From: Pacificitalea manganoxidans
GTDB taxonomy: Bacteria > Pseudomonadota > Alphaproteobacteria > Rhodobacterales > Rhodobacteraceae
Assembly (NCBI RefSeq): GCF_002504165.1
Contig: NZ_CP021404.1
Span: 1,922,001 to 1,986,000, forward strand
Length of the DNA: 64,000 bases
Reading direction: 5' to 3'
Under the pieces are notes generated by a model. The model made no database searches. It was given only the letters and a program-made list of their open reading frames with translations, and was not told the origin of the DNA. The translations under genes were made by a program, and so were the position numbers. Shown in pieces: positions 1-10,563 of this stretch (positions are counted from its first letter, which is position 1; each line of letters opens with the position of its first letter).

Positions 1-56
1 TGGTGATCCCGATCATGGTCTGGAACATCCGCAACGCCCGCAAGGAACTGGGATGA
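1..56 (+). CDS. aglF: Alpha-glucoside ABC transporter permease AglF, C-terminal end (partial)
   Basis: This is the 3' end of a coding frame entering from the left edge; the first full codon starts at position 3 and TGA is at 54-56. The visible tail (VIPIMVWNIRNARKELG) fits the last membrane helix and cytoplasmic end of a binding-protein-dependent sugar permease. The next gene is AglG, and the known agl order is aglE-aglF-aglG-aglA-aglK, so AglF is the expected partner. Identity rests mainly on position because only 17 residues are visible. Confidence 0.7.
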   Translation, partial: VIPIMVWNIRNARKELG

Positions 57-69
57 GGAACGCGCGCTG

Positions 70-1203
70 ATGGATTCGATCGCCGGAACCAAATCCTCGC
101 TGACATGGGTGGTCAACATCACCGTCGTGCTGCTGGTAGTGTTGTGGACGCTGCCCACGGCGGGGTTGCTGATCTCGTCCTTCCGCGACCGCGATCAGAT
201 CACCGCGTCGGGATGGTGGACCGCGCTGTCGGCCTCGGAACAGAATATCGGCTTCCGCGCTGCCAGCCCCGAGGAGGCGCGCCCCGAAGGCGATCTGTGG
301 GTGATCACTGGCAACGCGTTCGGCACCGAGGAGGGCACGCTGTCGCGGTTCGGCACGTCCTCCCGCGCGCCGGCGGCCTACGAGGCGGGGACCACGGTGG
401 AGGATGACGGCGCCCGCATCACCGTCGAGACCGACGGAAGCTACCGCATCGAATATGCCACCCAGCCCGAAGGCCGCCGGGGCATGCGGATCTTTGGCAC
501 GGCGGTGGAGCCTCCGGCCTTCACTCTGGCCAATTACGAGCGGGTGCTGTTTTCCGAAGGCATCGGTCAGAGCTTCATCAACACCATGACCGTGACGCTG
601 CCCGCGACGGTGATCCCCATCGTGATCGCGGCCTTCGCGGCCTATGCGCTGGCATGGATGCAGTTTCCCGGTCGCGCGTTGCTGATCGCCGTGGTGGTCG
701 GGCTGTTGGTCGTGCCGCTGCAAATGTCGCTGATCCCGCTTTTGAAGCTGCATAATGCGGTCGGCATTGGCAAAAGCTACCTTGGCATCTGGCTGGCGCA
801 CACGGCCTTTGGGATGCCGCTGGCGATCTATCTGCTGCGCAACTATATCGCCGGGCTTCCGCGCGAAATCATCGAAAGCGCCCGCGTCGATGGGGCCACG
901 GATTTTCAGATCTTCGTCAGGATCATCTTGCCGCTTAGTTTTCCGGCACTCGCCAGTTTCGCAATCTTCCAATTCCTCTGGACATGGAACGACTTGCTTG
1001 TCGCGACCGTTTTTTTGGGTAACACCGAACAGCAGTTGGTGATGACCGGCCGTCTGCGGGAGCTTCTGGGTTCGCGTGGCGGCGATTGGGAAATCCTCGC
1101 CGCTTCGGCCTTCGTGTCCATCGCGGTGCCGCTGGTGGTGTTCTTTGCAATGCAGAAATACCTGGTCCGGGGCCTCCTCGCGGGCTCGGTCAAAGGTGGA
1201 TAA
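70..1203 (+). CDS. aglG: Alpha-glucoside ABC transporter permease AglG
   Basis: This 377-residue inner-membrane permease forms the channel for alpha-glucosides (maltose, sucrose, trehalose type) together with AglF. A first membrane helix spans about residues 12-35. A long periplasmic insert of about 130 residues follows, a typical trait of AglG that makes it longer than usual MalG-like permeases. Five further helices lie in the C-terminal half. The EAA loop that docks onto the ATPase is seen at about residues 265-290 (ESARVDGATDFQIF, then ILP). It starts 13 bp after aglF and ends 6 bp before aglA, so it is part of a tight operon. Confidence 0.9.
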   Translation: MDSIAGTKSSLTWVVNITVVLLVVLWTLPTAGLLISSFRDRDQITASGWWTALSASEQNIGFRAASPEEARPEGDLWVITGNAFGTEEGTLSRFGTSSRAPAAYEAGTTVEDDGARITVETDGSYRIEYATQPEGRRGMRIFGTAVEPPAFTLANYERVLFSEGIGQSFINTMTVTLPATVIPIVIAAFAAYALAWMQFPGRALLIAVVVGLLVVPLQMSLIPLLKLHNAVGIGKSYLGIWLAHTAFGMPLAIYLLRNYIAGLPREIIESARVDGATDFQIFVRIILPLSFPALASFAIFQFLWTWNDLLVATVFLGNTEQQLVMTGRLRELLGSRGGDWEILAASAFVSIAVPLVVFFAMQKYLVRGLLAGSVKGG

Positions 1204-1209
1204 AACTTC

Positions 1210-2871
1210 ATGACAGCACAGGCACTGGAAAAAACGGGGGCCACCCCGCATCCCGAGACCGACCGCGACTGGTGGCGCGGCGCAGTGATCTATCAGATCT
1301 ATCCGCGCTCGTTTCAGGACAGCAATGGCGACGGGGTGGGCGATCTGCTCGGCATCGTCGAACGGCTGCCCTACATCGCCTCGCTCGGGGTGGACGCGGT
1401 GTGGATTTCACCGTTCTTCACTTCCCCCATGAAGGATTTCGGCTACGACGTCAGCGATTACTGCGATGTCGATCCGATGTTCGGCGGGCTGTCGGACTTC
1501 GACGCGGTGATCGAGACCGCGCATCTTTACGGCATGAAGGTGCTGATCGATCTGGTGCTGTCGCACAGTTCCGATCAACACCCGTGGTTCCAGCAAAGCC
1601 AATCGAGCCGCGATAATGACAAGGCCAATTGGTATGTCTGGGCCGATCCGCGCCCCGATGGCACCCCGCCCAACAATTGGCTGTCGATCTTTGGCGGGCC
1701 AGCATGGCAGTGGCATCCGGGGCGGGAGCAGTATTTCCTGCACAACTTCCTCACCTCGCAGCCCGATCTGAACTTCCACGAGCCGCAGGTGCAGGACGCG
1801 CTGCTGGGCGTGGCGCAGTTCTGGCTGGATCGGGGTGTTGATGGGTTCCGGCTCGACACCATCAACTTCTACGTCCACGACAAGGAGTTGCGCGACAACC
1901 CGCCTCTGGCCAAGGCCGAGCGAAACGACTCCATCGCGCCATCGGTGAACCCCTATAACCACCAGCGCCACCTATACTCCAAGAACCAGCCCGAAAATCT
2001 GGAGTTTCTGGCCAAGTTCCGGACGCTGATGGACCGCTATAACGCCGCCGCCGTGGGCGAGGTGGGCGATGCGCAGCGCGGGCTTGAGATCCTTGGCGAA
2101 TATACCGCCGGGGATAAGGGTGTGCAGATGTGCTACGCCTTCGAGTTTCTGGCCAAGGACATCCCCACCGCCGCGCGCATGGCGGAGGTGTTTCATCACT
2201 TCAAGGAGGTCGCAGGTGACGGCTGGGCCTGCTGGGCATTCTCCAATCACGACGTGGTGCGTCACGCGACCCGCTGGCATCTGAGCCCATCCGCGATGCG
2301 CGCCTACACGACGCTGATCATGTGTTTGCAGGGCTCCGTCTGCCTGTATCAGGGCGAGGAACTGGGCCTGCCGGAGGCCGATGTGGCCTTTGACGATCTG
2401 CAAGACCCCTACGGCATCGAATTCTGGCCCGAATTCAAGGGCCGCGACGGTTGCCGCACGCCGATGGTCTGGAATGAGGAGCTGCTGCATGGCGGGTTCA
2501 GCTCCGCGCGCCCGTGGCTGCCGGTCAGTTCCGAACATCTGCACCTGTCCGTGAACACGCAGGAACATTCGCCTGACGGGCTGCTGCACCACTACCGCAA
2601 GGCTATCGCGTTCCGCCATGCCCATGCGGTGCTGGATAAGGGCGACATGACCGGCATCACCGCCGAGGGCGATGTGCTGAGCTTCTACCGCATCAGCGAG
2701 GACGAAGAACTATTCTGCGCCTTCAACCTGTCGGATACGCCGTCCGCGATGACGGTGCCCGAGGGCGATTGGCATCATATCGGGACCGAGATTAACAGCG
2801 CCGGTCCCGGCTATGGCAACGGGCTGACGCTGGGCCCGTGGCAGCCCTGCTTGCTGCGGCGCAAGACCTGA
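1210..2871 (+). CDS. aglA: Alpha-glucosidase AglA (GH13)
   Basis: A 553-residue cytoplasmic glycoside hydrolase of family 13 that would split imported alpha-glucosides into monosaccharides. The four GH13 regions are readable: the (beta/alpha)8 start at WWRGAVIYQIYPRSF, the nucleophile Asp in GFRLDTINF (about residue 215), the acid/base Glu in AVGEVGD (about 283), and the transition-state Asp in FSNHDVVR (about 347). There is no signal peptide, which fits intracellular hydrolysis after uptake by the flanking transporter. Sucrose, maltose or trehalose specificity cannot be told from sequence alone. Confidence 0.92.
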   Translation: MTAQALEKTGATPHPETDRDWWRGAVIYQIYPRSFQDSNGDGVGDLLGIVERLPYIASLGVDAVWISPFFTSPMKDFGYDVSDYCDVDPMFGGLSDFDAVIETAHLYGMKVLIDLVLSHSSDQHPWFQQSQSSRDNDKANWYVWADPRPDGTPPNNWLSIFGGPAWQWHPGREQYFLHNFLTSQPDLNFHEPQVQDALLGVAQFWLDRGVDGFRLDTINFYVHDKELRDNPPLAKAERNDSIAPSVNPYNHQRHLYSKNQPENLEFLAKFRTLMDRYNAAAVGEVGDAQRGLEILGEYTAGDKGVQMCYAFEFLAKDIPTAARMAEVFHHFKEVAGDGWACWAFSNHDVVRHATRWHLSPSAMRAYTTLIMCLQGSVCLYQGEELGLPEADVAFDDLQDPYGIEFWPEFKGRDGCRTPMVWNEELLHGGFSSARPWLPVSSEHLHLSVNTQEHSPDGLLHHYRKAIAFRHAHAVLDKGDMTGITAEGDVLSFYRISEDEELFCAFNLSDTPSAMTVPEGDWHHIGTEINSAGPGYGNGLTLGPWQPCLLRRKT

Positions 2872-2944
2872 CGACCGACAGTGTCGGAACCGGCGGCGGG
2901 GGGCGCATGTCCGTCCCCCGCCGCGGCAGAAGGGAGGGGAGGAC

Positions 2945-4036
2945 ATGGCCGATCTGAAACTGACCGATGTCGCCAAGGCTTATGGTAAGGTCGAGGTGCT
3001 GTCGCACATCAATCTCGACATTCGCGCTGGCGAACTGGTGGTGTTTGTCGGGCCGTCGGGCTGCGGCAAGTCCACGCTGCTGCGGATGATCGCGGGGCTG
3101 GAGCGGATCTCCGGCGGCACGCTCGAAATCGATGGGCAGGTGGTCAACGATGTGCCCCCCGCACAGCGGGGCATCGCGATGGTGTTCCAGTCCTACGCGC
3201 TTTATCCCCACATGACCGTGCGCGACAACATGGCCTTCGCGCTGAAAATTGCGGGCAAAAGCCGTGCCGAAATCACCGAAGCGGTCGATAATGCCGCGCG
3301 CATCCTGCAACTGACCCCCTATCTCGACCGGCTGCCCAAAGCCCTATCGGGCGGCCAGCGTCAGCGCGTGGCCATTGGCCGGGCCATCGTCCGCGATCCG
3401 AAGGTTTACCTGTTCGATGAACCGCTTTCGAACCTCGACGCCGCGCTGCGCGTCGCCACCCGGATCGAGATTGCCCAGTTGAAGGAGGCGATGCCCGACA
3501 GCACCATGATCTACGTCACCCACGATCAGGTCGAAGCGATGACGCTGGCCTCGCGCATCGTGGTTCTGGCGGGGGGCGGCATTTCGCAGGTCGGCACGCC
3601 GCTTGATCTGTATGAGCGGCCCGAGAACGAATTTGTCGCGCAGTTCATCGGCTCGCCCGCCATGAATCTGCTGCCGGGCGAGATCATCGCAACCGGCCCG
3701 CAAACCACCGTGCGTCTGGCCGGCGGGGGGGAGGCCGTCGCAGCAATTCAAACCAGTGACAGCGATCTGGGCCGCGCCGTGAACCTCGGCGTCCGGCCCG
3801 AAGACCTGACGCCCGCGGACGAAGGTTGGCTCTACCAAGGCGAGGTGGCGATCACCGAGGCCTTGGGCGAAGTGACGCTGCTCTATTTCCAGCCCGAAGA
3901 CCCGGCGGCCAAGATCGGCGTTATTGCCAAGCTGCCCGGCATCCACCCCGATCTGAAGCACCGCACCGTCGGGCTGCGCGCGGCGCCGGAGAAGATCCAC
4001 CTTTTCGCCAATGGCCGGTCGTTGCTCTATCGATGA
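2945..4036 (+). CDS. aglK: Alpha-glucoside ABC transporter ATP-binding protein AglK
   Basis: A 363-residue ATPase of the MalK/UgpC group that powers the AglEFG importer. Walker A is GPSGCGKST (about residues 36-44), the ABC signature LSGGQRQRVAIGRA is near 134, and Walker B VYLFDEPLSNLD near 157, with the switch His in YVTHDQVEAMT. Residues after about 240 form the regulatory TOBE/OB domain typical of MalK-like subunits. A purine-rich ribosome site (GGGAGGGGAGG) lies just before the ATG. It is the last agl gene; a short intergenic repeat-like motif follows it. Confidence 0.93.
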   Translation: MADLKLTDVAKAYGKVEVLSHINLDIRAGELVVFVGPSGCGKSTLLRMIAGLERISGGTLEIDGQVVNDVPPAQRGIAMVFQSYALYPHMTVRDNMAFALKIAGKSRAEITEAVDNAARILQLTPYLDRLPKALSGGQRQRVAIGRAIVRDPKVYLFDEPLSNLDAALRVATRIEIAQLKEAMPDSTMIYVTHDQVEAMTLASRIVVLAGGGISQVGTPLDLYERPENEFVAQFIGSPAMNLLPGEIIATGPQTTVRLAGGGEAVAAIQTSDSDLGRAVNLGVRPEDLTPADEGWLYQGEVAITEALGEVTLLYFQPEDPAAKIGVIAKLPGIHPDLKHRTVGLRAAPEKIHLFANGRSLLYR

Positions 4037-4048
4037 CCGGCAGGGCAT

Positions 4049-4082
4049 GCCTCCGGCGGGGATATTTATCCCATGTTGAAAC
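4049..4082. repeat. Intergenic motif resembling a Rhodobacterales post-gene element (copy 1)
   Basis: The stretch CCTCCGGCGGGGATATTTATC followed by CCATGTTGAAACC lies directly after aglK. A similar block (TGAGGATATTTTTACC, then ATATTGAAAG) sits between ilvB and ilvN at 56880-56905, and a weaker one near 14716-14741. From memory, motifs of this shape are scattered between genes in Rhodobacterales genomes. The function is unknown. The similarity among copies was judged by eye. Confidence 0.45.
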
Positions 4083-4121
4083 CACCGGGCGCGTGCAAGG
4101 GCAGGGCGGGGAGCAGCTTAG

Positions 4122-5372
4122 GTGAGCCGACTTGCCCGGTTCATCGCAGCCAGCGGCATGACCAACCTCGCCGATGGCGTCGCCGTCGTTGCCTGGGCGT
4201 GGCTCGCGTCCTTGCTCACCCGTGATCCGGTGTTGATCGCCGTGGTGCCAGTGGCGCTGCGTCTGCCTTGGGCGGTGTTTGCCCTTCATGCCGGGCTGGT
4301 GGCCGACCGCATGGACCGGCGGCGGCTGATCCTGCGGATGGATCTGCTGCGCGCGCTGGTTTTCGCCGGTGTCGCGGCTGCATTGTGGCTGGCGCTGCCG
4401 CTTGCGCCGGTGCCCGCGCGCGGCGTGGCGATGCCGGGGCTATTCGCCGTGATCTGCGCGGCGGCGCTTTGTGTCGGGATCGCGGAGGTCTATCGCGACA
4501 ATGCCGCGCAGACCGTGCTGCCTGCGCTGGTGCCCCATGCGCGGCTGGAGCGCGCCAATGGCAGGCTCTGGAGCGTCGAGATCATCGGCAATGCGCTGTT
4601 GGGGCCTGCCCTTGGCGCGGCACTGATCGCGGTGGCGCCGCCCATGCCATTTGCTGCCAATGCGGTGGCCTTTGGCGCGGCGATCCTGCTGGTGCGCGGC
4701 ATTCAGGGGCAGTTCGGCACGCCCCCCGCCACGCCCGGCCCGTGGCGGGCGGAGCTTGGCGCGGGGATCGCGTTTTTGCGCAGTCAGCCGGTGTTGCGCC
4801 TGCTGGCGCTGATCACCGGGATCTGGAACCTGTTCGAGCAGATGATCCTGATCGCGCTGGTTCTTTATACGCAGGAGGTTCTGGACGCGGGCGCGCGCAG
4901 CTACGGTCTGATCCTTGCCAGCGGGGCAATTGGCGGGTTGTTGGGCGGGCTCTGCGCCGAACGTGTCGTGCAGTCATTGGGCCCCGGGCGGGTGCTGCGG
5001 CTGGCGCTGACCTGCTGTGCGCTGGCCTTCGCCGCGCTGCCGCTCACCGGCACTGTAGTGGGGGCTGCGCTGGCCTTTGCCGCGTTTCATTTCTTTGGAC
5101 TGCTGTGGAACACCGTGTCGGTGTCCTATCGGCAGCGCACGATCCCCGACGCGCTGAGGGGGCGGGTCAACAGCCTCTATCGCCTGCTGGCCTGGGGCAT
5201 GATGCCGCTGGGGTTGCTGGCCTCCGGGCTTTCGGTCCGGCTGGCCGGGCTGATCACCACCCGCGAGGTGGCGCTTGGCGTGCCGTTTGTCCTTGCGGCA
5301 TTGGGGGCGGGGCTGCTGACGGCGCTGAGCTGGCGGGCGCTGGGACGGGGCTTTGCCCGGCCCACACGCTAG
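4122..5372 (+). CDS. MFS transporter (MFS_3/EntS-like exporter)
   Basis: A 416-residue major facilitator superfamily protein with about 12 hydrophobic segments. The loop between helices 2 and 3 carries the MFS signature GLVADRMDRRR (near residues 58-68), and a second DxxRGRVNSL-like loop sits after helix 8-10 (DALRGRVNSLYR). The start is GTG. The overall layout resembles the MFS_3/enterobactin exporter group, so it is probably an efflux protein, but the substrate is unknown. It follows aglK by 85 bp and may be a separate unit rather than part of the sugar operon. Confidence 0.85.
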   Translation: MSRLARFIAASGMTNLADGVAVVAWAWLASLLTRDPVLIAVVPVALRLPWAVFALHAGLVADRMDRRRLILRMDLLRALVFAGVAAALWLALPLAPVPARGVAMPGLFAVICAAALCVGIAEVYRDNAAQTVLPALVPHARLERANGRLWSVEIIGNALLGPALGAALIAVAPPMPFAANAVAFGAAILLVRGIQGQFGTPPATPGPWRAELGAGIAFLRSQPVLRLLALITGIWNLFEQMILIALVLYTQEVLDAGARSYGLILASGAIGGLLGGLCAERVVQSLGPGRVLRLALTCCALAFAALPLTGTVVGAALAFAAFHFFGLLWNTVSVSYRQRTIPDALRGRVNSLYRLLAWGMMPLGLLASGLSVRLAGLITTREVALGVPFVLAALGAGLLTALSWRALGRGFARPTR

Positions 5373-6914
<1,542 letters not shown>

Positions 6915-6920
6915 GCGGTC

Positions 6921-8096
6921 ATGACCCCCGCCGCGCGCGTCTCCGCCGCCATCGCCCTGCTGGATGATATCCTGCAGGGCGCGCCCGCCGAAAAGGCGCT
7001 GACCGTTTGGGCGCGTAACAACCGCTATGCGGGGTCGGGGGATCGTGCCGCGATCCGCGATCAGGTTTATTCCGCGCTGCGGCGCCTGCGTTCCGCCGCG
7101 TGGGCCGGTGGCGCGGGGGACGCTCCGACCGGGCGCGCGCTGATGCTGGGCCTGCTGCGGCAGGAGGGCGAGGATGTCGACGCGATCTTTACCGACGCGC
7201 GGTTCGCACCGGTGCCTTTGAACGACGCCGAGCGGCAGATGCCGGGCACCGCGCCCGAGCCGGTCGCGCTTGATTGTCCCGAGTGGCTCGAAGCCGATCT
7301 GCGCGCCAGCCTCGGCGAGGATTTCGTGCCTGTCATGACAACCCTGCGCGATCGGGCCCCGATCACCCTGCGCGTCAATCTGCGGAAATCCGATCCCGCC
7401 CATGCCGCCGCCCTGCTGGCCGAGGAGGGCATCGCCACCACGCCCAATCCTCGGGCCGAAACCGCATTGAGCGTGACCGACGGTGCGCGCCGCGTGGCCA
7501 ATAGCGCGGTCTACCGCGATGGCCTCGTCGAATTGCAGGATGCGGGGTCGCAGGCGCTGGCGCAGGCCGTGCCGGTGGCGGACGACGCGCGCGTGCTGGA
7601 TTACTGCGCCGGTGGTGGGGGAAAGACACTGGCCCTTGCCGCTCGTGTCTCCGCCCAGTTCATCGCCCATGATGCAATCCCCGCCCGCCTGCGCGACCTG
7701 CCGGACCGGGCCCGCCGTGCCGGGGTAGAGGTGCGCGTGAGCGACGCCCCGGCCCAGGCGGGTTTCGACGTTGTCGTGGCCGACGTGCCCTGTTCGGGCA
7801 GCGGCGCGTGGCGGCGGCAGCCACAGGCGAAATGGGATCTAACGCCCGATCGGCTGGCGGAACTGACCGCGCTGCAATCCGAAATACTGGACGATGCCGC
7901 GCGCTGCACCGCGCCGGGGGGCGTGCTGGCCTATATGACCTGCGCGCTGCTCGATGCCGAGAATGCCGCGCAGATCCGCGCCTTTGCGACCCGCCATCCG
8001 AATTGGACGGTGACGGAAACCCGGACCAGCCGTCCCGATGCCGATGGCGACGGGTTTTTCCTTGCCTTGCTACGGGCCCCCGCACAGACTGCTTGA
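6921..8096 (+). CDS. rsmB: RsmB-type 16S rRNA (cytosine-C5) methyltransferase
   Basis: A 391-residue SAM-dependent RNA m5C methyltransferase of the RsmB/NOL1 family. The N-terminal part (about 1-140) looks like the NusB-like RNA-binding domain. The methyltransferase core has the SAM loop LDYCAGGGGKTLALA (about 223), motif IV ADVPCSGSGAWRR (Cys about 289) and motif VI YMTCALLDAEN with the catalytic Cys (about 340). The target C967 is known for E. coli RsmB and is inferred here. It is the second gene of the guaB unit; its stop overlaps a TTGACA sequence upstream of cckA. Confidence 0.87.
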   Translation: MTPAARVSAAIALLDDILQGAPAEKALTVWARNNRYAGSGDRAAIRDQVYSALRRLRSAAWAGGAGDAPTGRALMLGLLRQEGEDVDAIFTDARFAPVPLNDAERQMPGTAPEPVALDCPEWLEADLRASLGEDFVPVMTTLRDRAPITLRVNLRKSDPAHAAALLAEEGIATTPNPRAETALSVTDGARRVANSAVYRDGLVELQDAGSQALAQAVPVADDARVLDYCAGGGGKTLALAARVSAQFIAHDAIPARLRDLPDRARRAGVEVRVSDAPAQAGFDVVVADVPCSGSGAWRRQPQAKWDLTPDRLAELTALQSEILDDAARCTAPGGVLAYMTCALLDAENAAQIRAFATRHPNWTVTETRTSRPDADGDGFFLALLRAPAQTA

Positions 8097-8134
8097 CAAC
8101 TTCCGGTTGTTATTCACCCATCTGCCGTAAAAAG

Positions 8135-8149
8135 TTAACCTGCGGTTAA
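8135..8149 (+). promoter_or_regulatory. CtrA box upstream of cckA
   Basis: TTAACCTGCGGTTAA is an exact match to the CtrA consensus TTAA-N7-TTAA. It lies 50 bp upstream of the GTG start chosen for cckA. CtrA is the master cell-cycle and motility regulator of alphaproteobacteria and is the downstream target of the CckA phosphorelay, so this suggests feedback control of cckA. The match is seen in the sequence; binding is inferred. Confidence 0.7.
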
Positions 8150-8199
8150 CCTATTTCATGCGAGGCAGAAGGGGATTGGTCCTGTCGAGGAGGGAACAG

Positions 8200-10554
8200 G
8201 TGTCGCATCAGGCCCTGTCACCGCATCCCATGTTGCGCAGCGCGGTCCTTGTTTCAAGGCGGGCTTGGGTGCTGCTGCTTCCCGGTGTGGCGGTGCTTGC
8301 GCTGTCGACCGTGGTGCATCTACCTGCCTTGCGGCTTATGCTGCTGGTCGCGGGGCTGACGCTGCTCGCGCTGACCGGATTGATTGCCATCGCGTGGGCG
8401 CTGGACCGGCGCAGCCGACAACGGCACTGCGCGGCACTCGCCCGGCTCATCAAGGACGATCCAGAGTCGGTGCTGGTCAGCGATCCCGATGGGGCGGTGC
8501 TGGCCATGAACCCGGCTGCCCGCGATCTGTTCGCCCTGCCCGAGACCGCGCCCGCGCCGCCTGCGCTTCTCGATATGCTCGACACCCGCTGCGCCGCCGC
8601 CGGTCCAACGCTGACGCGACTGCTGTCGCAGGTGGAGGCACGCGGCACGGCGCAGGCCGATCTGGACAGTGCCACCGGCACGCTTTCCGTCTCCGTGCAT
8701 CGTGTGGAGGGAACAGGCTATCACTGGCGCATCACCCGCGCGGCGCAGGCCGGATCGGGCGTGGAGGGGCAGGGGCCATCCCGCAGCCTGCCCATGCTGA
8801 CCGTTTCGGCCAAAGGCGACATCATTGCGCTGAATGGCCCGGCGCGTCGGCTCATCGGCACGCCACCCGCGCGGCTTGATGCGCTTCTCGATACCGTCAC
8901 CACCGGGGACGCCGACCCGATCATCGCCACCGCGACCGGCCCGCGTCCGGTCCGGCTTTGGGATGTGGCCGCGCCCGATGGCACCCGCGAAATCTATCTG
9001 CTGCCCGCTGATGCCCGCGCCGACCGCACGCCGGATGACGCTGACGCGGCCCCCACCCAACCGGCCGAGGATGCGCTGGAATCCCTGCCCGTCGCCGTGC
9101 TGCGCACCGATGGGCGCGGTGTGGTTCTGACAGTCAATCGGTTGGCCCGCCATCTGCTGGGCGCGCGCGGGGTTGCGGGCACGCCGCTTGTGTCATTGGT
9201 CGAGGGGCTGGGCCGCCCCGTGGGTGACTGGATCGACGACGCGCTGACCGGGCGCGGCAGCGGTCATCCGGAGGTTTTGCGCAGCACCGAGCCGGAGCGC
9301 GACCTGTATTTGCAGGTCACTCTCAGCCGTGTCACCCACCCCTCCGGTGCGGTCGGTCTGATCGTGGTGCTGGCCGACGCGACAGAGCTCAAGACACTCG
9401 AAGCGCAGTTTGTCCAAAGCCAGAAAATGCAGGCCATCGGACAGCTTGCCGGGGGCGTCGCACATGATTTCAACAACTTGCTCACCGCGATTTCCGGCCA
9501 TTGCGATCTGCTGCTGCTGCGCCACGATCAGGGCGATCCCGATTTCGCGGATCTAAGCCAGATCGCCCAGAACGCCAATCGCGCCGCCAGTCTGGTGGGG
9601 CAGCTTCTGGCGTTTTCGCGCAAGCAAAACCTGCGGATGGAAATCCTCGACCTGCGCGACAGCCTGTCGGAATTGGCGCATTTGCTCAACCGGCTGGTGG
9701 GTGAACGGGTCCGTTTGCGGGTGGCGCATGATCCCGCGCTGCTGACGGTGCGCGCCGATAAACGGCAGATGGAACAGGTGGTGATGAACCTTGTCGTCAA
9801 CGCCCGCGACGCCATGCCGGAGGGCGGCGAAATCCGGATCGAGACGCGGATGCGCGATCTCGACACCGCCTATAGCCGCGACCGTGTCAGCGTGCCGCCG
9901 GGGAGCTATGTCTCGTTGACCGTCGCCGATGACGGCACCGGCATCGCGCCTGACAAACTGCCCAAGATTTTCGAGCCGTTCTTCACCACCAAACGCCCGG
10001 GCGAGGGCACGGGGCTGGGCCTGTCCACCGTGTATGGCATCGTCAAACAGACCGGCGGCTATATTTTCGTTGACAGCACACCGGGCACGGGCACGACATT
10101 TTCGATCCTGCTGCCGGTGGATACCCGGCTGGCTCCGCAGGAACAGCCGCTGCTGCCCAGCCCGCGGCGCGAACGCCTGTCCAGCCCCGGCGGCGTCGTG
10201 CTGCTGGTCGAGGATGAGGCCCCGGTGCGGGCCTTTGCGTCTCGCGCGCTGCGGATGAATGGCTACACGGTGCTTGAGGCCGACAGCGCCGAACGCGCGC
10301 TGGACATGCTGGAGGCCGAGGATCTGCGCGTCGATGTCTTTGTCACCGATGTGGTGATGCCCGGGCTCGACGGGCCAAGCTGGGTGCGCCGCGCGCGCGA
10401 ACAGCGCCCCGATGTGAAGGTGATTTTCGTGTCGGGCTATGCCGAAGGCGTGTTGGAGGGCTTGCAGGATCAGATCGAAAATTCGGTCTTCCTGCCCAAG
10501 CCGTTCTCGCTCAGCGAATTGACCGAAACCGTGCACCGGCAACTGGCGAAATAG
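8200..10554 (+). CDS. cckA: Hybrid histidine kinase CckA
   Basis: A 784-residue hybrid sensor kinase that, through ChpT, feeds phosphate to CtrA. Two membrane helices lie near the N-terminus (about 15-65), followed by PAS-like sensor segments. The dimerisation domain has the phospho-His in GGVAHDFNNLLTAISGHCDLL (His about 422), then the HATPase domain (NLVVNARDAMPEGG, DDGTGIAP, GTGLGLSTVYGI), and a C-terminal receiver with Asp in VFVTDVVMPGLDGPSW (about 716). I chose GTG at 8200 because a strong GAGGAGGG site precedes it. An in-frame ATG at 8158 has no ribosome site and sits 8 bp from the CtrA box, too close for a promoter. Confidence 0.92.
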   Translation: MSHQALSPHPMLRSAVLVSRRAWVLLLPGVAVLALSTVVHLPALRLMLLVAGLTLLALTGLIAIAWALDRRSRQRHCAALARLIKDDPESVLVSDPDGAVLAMNPAARDLFALPETAPAPPALLDMLDTRCAAAGPTLTRLLSQVEARGTAQADLDSATGTLSVSVHRVEGTGYHWRITRAAQAGSGVEGQGPSRSLPMLTVSAKGDIIALNGPARRLIGTPPARLDALLDTVTTGDADPIIATATGPRPVRLWDVAAPDGTREIYLLPADARADRTPDDADAAPTQPAEDALESLPVAVLRTDGRGVVLTVNRLARHLLGARGVAGTPLVSLVEGLGRPVGDWIDDALTGRGSGHPEVLRSTEPERDLYLQVTLSRVTHPSGAVGLIVVLADATELKTLEAQFVQSQKMQAIGQLAGGVAHDFNNLLTAISGHCDLLLLRHDQGDPDFADLSQIAQNANRAASLVGQLLAFSRKQNLRMEILDLRDSLSELAHLLNRLVGERVRLRVAHDPALLTVRADKRQMEQVVMNLVVNARDAMPEGGEIRIETRMRDLDTAYSRDRVSVPPGSYVSLTVADDGTGIAPDKLPKIFEPFFTTKRPGEGTGLGLSTVYGIVKQTGGYIFVDSTPGTGTTFSILLPVDTRLAPQEQPLLPSPRRERLSSPGGVVLLVEDEAPVRAFASRALRMNGYTVLEADSAERALDMLEAEDLRVDVFVTDVVMPGLDGPSWVRRAREQRPDVKVIFVSGYAEGVLEGLQDQIENSVFLPKPFSLSELTETVHRQLAK

Positions 10555-10563
10555 GCCCTGCGC

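Noticed and set aside
8158-8199. ATG at 8158 as the start of cckA
   Set aside because: It has no ribosome site and lies 8 bp from the CtrA box; the GTG at 8200 has a strong GAGGAGGG site.
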